Assembly (NCBI GenBank): GCA_964544695.1
Contig: CAZJDB010000036.1
Coordinates: forward strand, 1-11,057
Reading direction: 5' to 3'
Source of the DNA: Dinghuibacter sp964544695
Lineage (GTDB): Bacteria > Bacteroidota > Bacteroidia > Chitinophagales > Chitinophagaceae
Length of the DNA: 11,057 nt
The notes beneath the pieces are model-generated. The model saw only the letters and a list, made by a program, of their open reading frames with translations, did not search any database and was not told the DNA's origin. Shown here one piece after another: positions 6,598-11,057 of this stretch (its first letter is position 1; each line of letters starts with the position of its first letter). Both the position numbers and the translations under genes were made by a program.

Positions 6598-7512
6598 CTA
6601 ATGTGCAAACAGCATCAACGCTTCTGCGACTTTATCTTTCATGGCCTTCCGGTCGACGATAAAATCGAGGAAGCCATGCTCCAGCACGAACTCGCTCCTT
6701 TGAAAACCTTCCGGCAACTCCTTCCGGATGGTTTCCTTAATCACGCGGGGGCCGGCAAACCCGATCAGGGCGCCCGGCTCGGCGATATTCAGGTCTCCCA
6801 TCATGGCAAAACTCGCCGTAACACCCCCGAACGTGGGGTCGGTCATCAGCGAAATGTATGGAATCTTAGCGTCCGACAACAGGGTCAGCTTGCCGATGGT
6901 CTTGGCCATTTGCATCAGGGAGAAAGCGCTTTCCATCATGCGCGCGCCCCCTGATTTGGAAATAATCAGCAGGGGGATGCGGTGCTTCAGGCAATAATCC
7001 ACCGCCCTGGATATTTTTTCTCCCATGACGCTGCCCAGGGAACCACCGATGAATTCGAAATCCATTGAGCCAACCACGAGGTCTGAACCGCCCACTTTGC
7101 CAGTGGCGAAGCGAATGGAATCCTTCAGGTCCGTCTTTTTCCAGACCTCTTCCAGGCGCTTTTGATAGGGCTTCAGGTCCGTGAAGCCCAGGAAATCCTT
7201 GGAGCGTATATCGTCGAATAATTCGGTATATTCTTTTCCGTCGAACAGCATGTCGAAATATTCCGCGCTGCCGATGCGGTGGTGATAGTGGCATTGGGGA
7301 CACACGAACCAGTTTTCCCTCAGCTCTATCATCGTGCAGGTATACTTACATTGAGGGCATTTTGTCCATAATCCTTCCGGTACTTCCTTCTTTTCCGCCG
7401 TGCTCGTCTGAATCCCTTTCTTGATCCTTTTGAACCAACGGGTCTTCGATTCTTCCGATTGGCCTTCCTCTCCGGTCAGGTTTACCTCGAAATCATCTTC
7501 TTGTTGGGCCAT
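6598..7512 (-). CDS. accD: Acetyl-CoA carboxylase carboxyltransferase subunit beta
   Basis: AccD, with AccA, moves the carboxyl group from biotin on AccB to acetyl-CoA, giving malonyl-CoA for fatty-acid synthesis. The 304 residues hold an N-terminal zinc ribbon with Cys52, Cys55, Cys71 and Cys74 (C-x2-C-x15-C-x2-C). The crotonase-like carboxyltransferase core follows, with GGSLGSVMGEKISRA at 156-170, SKSGGARMMESAFSLMQMAKT around 185-205, and DPTFGGVTASFAMMGD plus AEPGALIGFAGPRVI from 225 to 258. An acidic lead of about 25 residues before RWFKRIKKGI is longer than in many relatives. I choose ATG 7512; a TTG at 7533 is the last part of the likely -7 element and cannot be a good start. The gene lies 62 bases after fbaB and ten before smpB on the same strand. 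Subunits AccA, AccB and AccC are not in the window. Confidence 0.96.
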   Translation of the reverse strand: MAQQEDDFEVNLTGEEGQSEESKTRWFKRIKKGIQTSTAEKKEVPEGLWTKCPQCKYTCTMIELRENWFVCPQCHYHHRIGSAEYFDMLFDGKEYTELFDDIRSKDFLGFTDLKPYQKRLEEVWKKTDLKDSIRFATGKVGGSDLVVGSMDFEFIGGSLGSVMGEKISRAVDYCLKHRIPLLIISKSGGARMMESAFSLMQMAKTIGKLTLLSDAKIPYISLMTDPTFGGVTASFAMMGDLNIAEPGALIGFAGPRVIKETIRKELPEGFQRSEFVLEHGFLDFIVDRKAMKDKVAEALMLFAH

Positions 7513-7530
7513 TCTTAAAGTTTTAGTCGA

Positions 7531-7538
7531 CAAATATC
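7531..7538 (-). promoter_or_regulatory. Likely -7 element of accD
   Basis: On the minus strand these bases read GATATTTG, one base off TAnnTTTG, and end 18 bases before the accD ATG. The fbaB element has the same spacing. A clear -33 TTG is not found. It would let accD-smpB be transcribed apart from fbaB. Confidence 0.4.
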
Positions 7539-7574
7539 GTACTTTTTTGCGACATAAGCGGTGGCCGACGCCTA

Positions 7575-8633
7575 CTATGCCACCGTGATGGTCTTATCCA
7601 GATAGACATCCTGCACCTTCTGAATCAACCCCACACCCTCGTCGAAGGGCCGCTGAAACGCCTTACGTCCCATGATCATCCCCATTCCACCCGCGCGCTT
7701 GTTGATGATCGCATTGTAAACGGCATCGTGCATGTCCGTGGACCCCTTGGATTCCCCACCCGAATTGATGAGGCCTACGCGCCCGTTATAACAATTCAGG
7801 ACCTGGTAGCGACACAGGTCTATAGGATGGTCCGTGGTGAGCTTTTCGTATACCTGCGGGGAAGTCTTCCCGAATTTGAGCGCCAGGTAACCTCCGTTGT
7901 TGACGGGCAACTTTTGTTTGATGATATCGGCCTGGATCGTAACCCCGAGATGGTTGGCCTGACCCGTGAGGTCCGCGGAAAGGTCATAATCGGCTTGCGG
8001 GGTGGCGAATGCGGCGTTTCGCAGGTAACACCACAGCACGGTGGCCATGCCCAATTCGTGCGCTTGCGCGAAGGCTTCACTGACTTCCTTCAGTTGGCGG
8101 TCGCTTTCTTCGCTGCCCCAGTAAATCGTGGCTCCCACCGCTACGCCTCCCATGTTCCAGGCCTGCTTAACGCTTCCGAACATGGTTTGGTCGTAGTGGT
8201 TCGGATACGTCAATAACTGGTTGTGGTTGATTTTCACGAGAAAGGGGATTTTGTGCGCATACTTCCTGCTCATGATCCCGAGCACCCCGAGGGTCGAAGC
8301 CACCGCACTGCAATCCCCCTCGATGGCCAGGCGAATGATATTCTCCGGGTCGAAATACATTGGGTTGGGCCCGAACGCCGAGCCCGCGCTGTGCTCGATG
8401 CCCTGGTCTACCGGCAGGATGGACAGATATCCCGTCCCTGCGAGACGGCCATGGTCCAGCATGATCTGGAGGTTTCGGATAGTTTGGTTGTTCCGATCGC
8501 TGTTGAGCCAGATTTTATCCAGGTGGTCCGGGCCGGGTAGTTGAAGTGTGTCCTTGGGGATGGCATTGCAAACGTGGTCCAGCAAATATCCGGCCTTGTC
8601 GCCCAGAAGGTCGATGATTTTATTGGAGGGCAT
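7575..8633 (-). CDS. fbaB: Fructose-bisphosphate aldolase, class I (DhnA/FbaB type)
   Basis: This enzyme splits fructose 1,6-bisphosphate into glyceraldehyde 3-phosphate and dihydroxyacetone phosphate, and runs backward in gluconeogenesis, through a lysine Schiff base and without metal. The 352 residues track E. coli FbaB (about 350) closely along the whole length: GRLAGTGYLSILPVDQGIEH at 62-81, CSAVASTLGVL, AHKIPFLVKINHN, GGVAVGATIYWGSEES at 162-177, HELGMATVLW, SADLTGQANHL, ADIIKQK at 235-241 with Lys239 as probable Schiff-base lysine, and INKRAGGMGMIMGRKAFQRP near the end. I choose ATG 8633; a TTG at 8654 falls inside the -7 element. It is divergent from the unrelated class II aldolase fbaA across 73 bases and is followed on its strand by accD. 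Cytoplasmic. No damage is seen, so both aldolases should be active. Confidence 0.94.
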   Translation of the reverse strand: MPSNKIIDLLGDKAGYLLDHVCNAIPKDTLQLPGPDHLDKIWLNSDRNNQTIRNLQIMLDHGRLAGTGYLSILPVDQGIEHSAGSAFGPNPMYFDPENIIRLAIEGDCSAVASTLGVLGIMSRKYAHKIPFLVKINHNQLLTYPNHYDQTMFGSVKQAWNMGGVAVGATIYWGSEESDRQLKEVSEAFAQAHELGMATVLWCYLRNAAFATPQADYDLSADLTGQANHLGVTIQADIIKQKLPVNNGGYLALKFGKTSPQVYEKLTTDHPIDLCRYQVLNCYNGRVGLINSGGESKGSTDMHDAVYNAIINKRAGGMGMIMGRKAFQRPFDEGVGLIQKVQDVYLDKTITVA

Positions 8634-8651
8634 AAGTTGGTGTTTTGCCCA

Positions 8652-8659
8652 CAAATATA
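8652..8659 (-). promoter_or_regulatory. -7 promoter element of fbaB
   Basis: On the minus strand these bases read TATATTTG, an exact TAnnTTTG match that ends 18 bases before the fbaB ATG. That leaves a short normal leader. I find no good -33 TTG at 19-21 bases upstream. The element rules out the in-frame TTG at 8654 as the start, since that TTG is its last three bases. Confidence 0.5.
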
Positions 8660-8690
8660 CTATCTTCGCCAGGCTTTTTTAACGAATAAA

Positions 8691-8704
8691 AAATTTCGAA
8701 ATTT
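8691..8704. promoter_or_regulatory. 14-bp perfect palindrome in front of fbaA
   Basis: AAATTTCGAAATTT equals its own reverse complement and ends two bases before the fbaA ATG at 8707. No TAnnTTTG match for fbaA is found in the 73-bp gap, so this may be an operator or part of an unusual promoter. AT-rich palindromes of this length can also arise by chance, and no regulator is known to me for it. Confidence 0.4.
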
Positions 8705-8706
8705 AC

Positions 8707-9774
8707 ATGGCAAAATATCGTGCCGGCGTGTTGTTCGGCGATGAATTGAGTGCCCTATACCAGGATGCCAAGAACGGAAAATTCGCCCTCCCGGCGGTAA
8801 ATGTTATCAGCACCGACACCATTAACGCGGTTTTGGAGACCGCTGCCAAAGTCAATTCACCCGTCATCATTCAGTTCAGCAACGGCGGCGCGCAATTCTT
8901 CGCGGGCAAGGGCATGCCTAACGACCACCTCCAGGCCAATATATCAGGGGCCATCAGCGGCGCCCTGCACATCCATAACGTAGCCCGGTATTACGGTGTT
9001 CCCGTAGTCCTCCACACCGATCACGCGGCCAAGAAATGGCTGCCCTGGATCGACGCCCTGATCAAGGCAGGGGAGGAATACAAGCAAAAGAACGGACAAC
9101 CCCTGTTCAGCTCCCATATGCTCGACCTCAGCGAAGAGCCCCTGCACGAAAACATAGAGACCTCCGTTGCATTTTTCAAACGCATGAATGCCCTGGGCAT
9201 GAGCATCGAAATCGAGCTCGGCGTAACCGGTGGGGAAGAGGACGGCGTGGACAACAGCGGGATCGAAAACAGCAAACTCTACACCCAGCCATCGGATGTC
9301 GCCGAGGCCTACCAGGCCCTCCATGCGATCGGGGACCGCTTCACCATTGCTGCTTCTTTCGGGAACGTACATGGGGTCTACAGCCCCGGCAACGTCGAGC
9401 TGCGCCCCGACATCCTGCACAACAGCCAGGTCTACATACAGGAACACCTGCATACGGGCGACAAGCCGGTATATTTCGTCTTCCACGGAGGCAGCGGCTC
9501 CCCCAAGCACCAGATCACCGAAACCCTCGACTACGGTGTCATCAAGATGAACATCGACACCGATATGCAATGGGCGTTCTGGGAAGGTGTTCAGCAGTAC
9601 TACAAAAAGAATGAAGGCTATCTTCAGGCGCAGCTCGGCAATCCCGATGGACCGGAAAAGCCCAATAAAAAGTATTACGATCCGCGTGTTTGGCTTCGGA
9701 AAGGTGAGGAGAACTTCATCAAACGCCTCGAAGTGGCCTTCCAGGATCTCAATTGCATCAACCGCAACGCCTAA
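8707..9774 (+). CDS. fbaA: Fructose-bisphosphate aldolase, class II (zinc)
   Basis: This is the metal-dependent aldolase of glycolysis, unrelated in fold details and mechanism to the class I enzyme next door. The 355 residues follow E. coli FbaA (359) with a constant offset of four. All key residues are kept: catalytic Asp105 and zinc ligand His106 in VVLHTDHAAKK, EIELGVTGGEEDGVDN at 168-183, His222 in SFGNVHGVYSPG, and His260 in FVFHGGSGS, followed by the phosphate-binding NIDTDMQWAFW at 282-292. GVLFGDELSALYQDAKNGKFALPAVNV is the expected N-terminus, so ATG 8707 is sound. It is class IIA by this pattern. It is transcribed away from fbaB; the 73-bp gap must serve both. GC-rich, with no sign of transfer. 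Downstream, 103 bases separate it from the convergent reductase-family gene. Confidence 0.96.
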   Translation: MAKYRAGVLFGDELSALYQDAKNGKFALPAVNVISTDTINAVLETAAKVNSPVIIQFSNGGAQFFAGKGMPNDHLQANISGAISGALHIHNVARYYGVPVVLHTDHAAKKWLPWIDALIKAGEEYKQKNGQPLFSSHMLDLSEEPLHENIETSVAFFKRMNALGMSIEIELGVTGGEEDGVDNSGIENSKLYTQPSDVAEAYQALHAIGDRFTIAASFGNVHGVYSPGNVELRPDILHNSQVYIQEHLHTGDKPVYFVFHGGSGSPKHQITETLDYGVIKMNIDTDMQWAFWEGVQQYYKKNEGYLQAQLGNPDGPEKPNKKYYDPRVWLRKGEENFIKRLEVAFQDLNCINRNA

Positions 9775-9821
9775 CCCACGGCGCCGCTCCTGGCGAATAC
9801 CTTATCGTATTTACCGCTCCT

Positions 9822-9847
9822 CCCTGTGGTTCGATTCCCCGACAGGG
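9822..9847 (+). other. Hairpin with tRNA T-arm-like loop after fbaA
   Basis: CCCTGT (9822-9827) pairs with ACAGGG (9842-9847) around a 14-base loop that holds GGTTCGATTCC, the text of a tRNA T-arm. No T run follows on either strand, so it is a poor intrinsic terminator, although it sits between convergent genes where one is expected. I see no D-arm, anticodon arm or matching 5' acceptor in the preceding 75 bases, so this is not a tRNA gene. Confidence 0.3.
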
Positions 9848-9877
9848 TACGTCGAAACGGTGCAACTTGACGCCGGC

Positions 9878-10444
9878 CTATACCGGCAGGTATTTATTGA
9901 GTATTTTTCCATTTTTATAAGGGGTTGAACTATCTAATTTCAGAAGTTTTTCCTCCTTAAATATTGAAAGTCCATTCCCGATTGCAACCGGATTCCTGAA
10001 AATAAAATATTCATCAATAAGGTTCTGGCTGATCAGCGAACTTACAAAGTTGGCGCCACCATAAACAATGATATCCTTGCCCGGTTCTTTTTTCAAAGCC
10101 TGTACTGCAGCAGCCAGGTCCCCGTTTTCCACTTCTAAGTTCCTGCCTTTGATGGCTGTTTGTGTGCGGCTGAAAACGATCTTGCGCATATTTACCATTC
10201 GTTGCGCCAAAGATTGTTCCGGGCTGTCGGGCTGGTTGTCGACCACATTTTCCCAGTGATCGATGAATTCCCGGGTCATGTTGCGTCCCAGCAAAATGGT
10301 ATCGCAGCTGTCGGCCAGCTCAATTACGCGCCGGCCAATGGATTCATCCCGTTTGCCGGTCATCCACATCCAGTCCAACTGGCCATCCGGCCCGGCTACA
10401 AAACCATCAATCGTCATTTGTACCTGTAATTTTAATTTTCGCAT
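9878..10444 (-). CDS. Dihydrofolate-reductase-family protein (RibD C-terminal type)
   Basis: This 188-residue cytoplasmic protein belongs to the RibD_C/dihydrofolate-reductase-like family of NADPH-binding reductases, common in Bacteroidota and mostly of unknown substrate. Evidence is the opening KLKLQVQMTIDGFVAGPDG at 3-21, DTILLGRNMTREF at 48-60, MRKIVFSRTQ at 86-95, and the nucleotide-binding VYGGANFVSSLISQNLIDEY from 127 to 146, followed by the NPVAIGNGLSIFKE block at 151-164. It is not classical FolA and no deaminase domain is attached, so a riboflavin or folate role should not be assumed. The ATG at 10444 gives the family's usual start. It is convergent with fbaA. Base composition is somewhat lower in GC than fbaA, fitting an accessory gene. 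Confidence 0.88.
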   Translation of the reverse strand: MRKLKLQVQMTIDGFVAGPDGQLDWMWMTGKRDESIGRRVIELADSCDTILLGRNMTREFIDHWENVVDNQPDSPEQSLAQRMVNMRKIVFSRTQTAIKGRNLEVENGDLAAAVQALKKEPGKDIIVYGGANFVSSLISQNLIDEYFIFRNPVAIGNGLSIFKEEKLLKLDSSTPYKNGKILNKYLPV

Positions 10445-10484
10445 AGAGATCGTTTTTAAAAAGTGATTGTGTTTCTTTCTATCA

Positions 10485-10492
10485 CAAATATC
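10485..10492 (-). promoter_or_regulatory. Possible -7 element of the reductase-family gene
   Basis: The minus strand reads GATATTTG here, the same one-mismatch form of TAnnTTTG found before accD, ending 40 bases before the ATG at 10444. No -33 element is clear. Confidence 0.25.
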
Positions 10493-10502
10493 CGCAGACG
10501 GT

Positions 10503-10746
10503 CTATGATATCGCGGGTGTAATCACGACAGAACAGGAGGTGATTTGCGTAAAACCGGGCATTGTAAAACACCGGGCCGGGTCGTCGAGGTAATTTACGA
10601 AGCGGCAACCGATGACCAGGTCCCCGACTCGGTATTTTTTTTAATATGAAGCCACTCTCAAGCCCGACCTGATCAAATTTTTTTCCAGCGCACCCCATTT
10701 TGGTTACAACTTCCCGGAATTCGGTTATATCCCACAGCATAGCCAT
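10503..10746 (-). pseudogene. Possible small gene broken at an A8 run
   Basis: The 363 bases between the reductase-family gene and the SnoaL-like gene have no intact gene I can support. On the minus strand an ATG at 10746 reads MAMLWDITEFREVVTKMG and on to LESGFILKK, reaching a run of eight A (plus-strand T run 10635-10642). Past it the frame turns into arginine/proline-rich text typical of a wrong frame. Removing one A continues as YRVGDLVIGCRFVNYLDD and later PGFTQITSC, stopping at TAG 10505-10503, 80 residues in all. The continuation has C/G-ending codons like native genes. I recognise no family, so this may be chance; plus-strand frames here are also partly open. Confidence 0.2.
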
Positions 10747-10749
10747 TGT

Positions 10750-10757
10750 GATATTTG
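10750..10757 (+). promoter_or_regulatory. Possible -7 element of the SnoaL-like gene
   Basis: GATATTTG on the plus strand, one base off TAnnTTTG, lies 50 bases before the ATG at 10808. A supporting -33 element is not evident. The motif also sits just upstream of the ATG of the possible minus-strand remnant. Confidence 0.2.
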
Positions 10758-10807
10758 TATGATGAATTTCGCGTTCAATAATTGTTAAAACATCAAAATA
10801 TATCAGA

Positions 10808-11057
10808 ATGACAAACAAAAATGATTTTCCGCAGGTAATCAAAAATTTTATCTCCGCAATGAATTCGCATGATGGAGATGCATTTATCAATGCCTTTGCC
10901 GATGACGCCCTTGTTAACGATGTTGCAAGGAATTTCTGGGGCAAAGAAGCAATAAAAAAATGGAGCGATGAAGAAATACTAAATCCTAAAGTGACTTTTG
11001 AAACAGACGAGGTAATGGAACATTATGGCGATTACATGATTACAGCACTTACCAATG
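10808..11057 (+). CDS. SnoaL-like / NTF2-family protein, 5' part only
   Basis: Eighty-three residues are visible before the window edge. The text fits the SnoaL-like branch of the NTF2 fold: helix VIKNFISAMNSHDGDAFINAF at 10-30, then ADDALVNDVARNFWGKEAIKKWSDEE at 31-56, then a strand NPKVTFETDEV. This helix, ADDA, and G-K-E-A-I order is the usual start of these proteins of about 110-140 residues. Members include polyketide cyclases, isomerases and many small binding proteins; no function can be given without the missing half. The ATG at 10808 begins the family text directly. It is lower in GC than the central genes. A long minus-strand frame over it is its shadow. Confidence 0.75.
   Translation, partial: MTNKNDFPQVIKNFISAMNSHDGDAFINAFADDALVNDVARNFWGKEAIKKWSDEEILNPKVTFETDEVMEHYGDYMITALTN

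Noticed and set aside
8944..9570. A 208-codon minus-strand frame inside fbaA
   Set aside because: Fully antisense to conserved active-site text of the class II aldolase; a shadow.
9776..9850. A tRNA gene ending at the T-arm-like hairpin
   Set aside because: No D-arm, anticodon stem or pairing 5' acceptor precedes it, and one T-stem pair is a mismatch.
10456..10944. A 162-codon minus-strand frame covering the start of the SnoaL-like gene
   Set aside because: Its first 66 codons are antisense to a recognisable SnoaL-like N-terminus and its last part is arginine/proline-rich wrong-frame text. Only the middle was kept, as a doubtful remnant.

Overview
The window reads as chromosomal DNA of a Bacteroidota member, most likely a Chitinophagaceae-type bacterium. 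I base this on the Bacteroidota form of ParC (832 residues, HPHGDASIGD, no GyrA box), the DUF1835/DUF3658-type protein next to it, an accD/aldolase neighbourhood of the kind seen in that phylum, and several good or near matches to the phylum's -7 promoter element TAnnTTTG. This is inference from remembered families; no search was run.

Region by region: (1) 1-826 (+), the 3' end of a DUF1835/DUF3658-like gene overlaps a small cupin gene by four bases. (2) 858-2562 (+), a sharply AT-rich two-gene island. Two sample 60-base lines have 32% and 28% GC, against 52% in the cupin gene and 67% in parC. It encodes an ABC/SMC-type ATPase (AAA_15/AAA_21, OLD-like) and, one base later, a small TOPRIM-like/DUF4276-like protein. 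The split ATPase plus TOPRIM layout resembles known phage-defence pairs such as PARIS and is the best candidate for an undescribed system. (3) 2572-5070 (+), parC, starting nine bases after the island. (4) 5071-5247, a gene-poor spacer with a 12-bp GC-rich tandem array and a pair of 18-bp direct repeats in front of (5) an unrecognised secreted protein at 5248-6141 (+). (6) 6147-8633 (-), a housekeeping run transcribed fbaB (class I aldolase), accD, smpB. (7) 8707-9774 (+), fbaA (class II aldolase), divergent from fbaB across a 73-bp gap. (8) 9878-11057, an accessory end with a dihydrofolate-reductase-family protein (-), a possible decayed small gene (-) and the start of a SnoaL-like protein (+) cut by the window edge.

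How the genes work together: parC is DNA decatenation, fbaA/fbaB are glycolysis and gluconeogenesis, accD is fatty-acid synthesis and smpB is ribosome rescue. Only the island looks acquired. It lies between two genes of one strand with almost no spacing to parC, so parC expression may now depend on transcription through the island.
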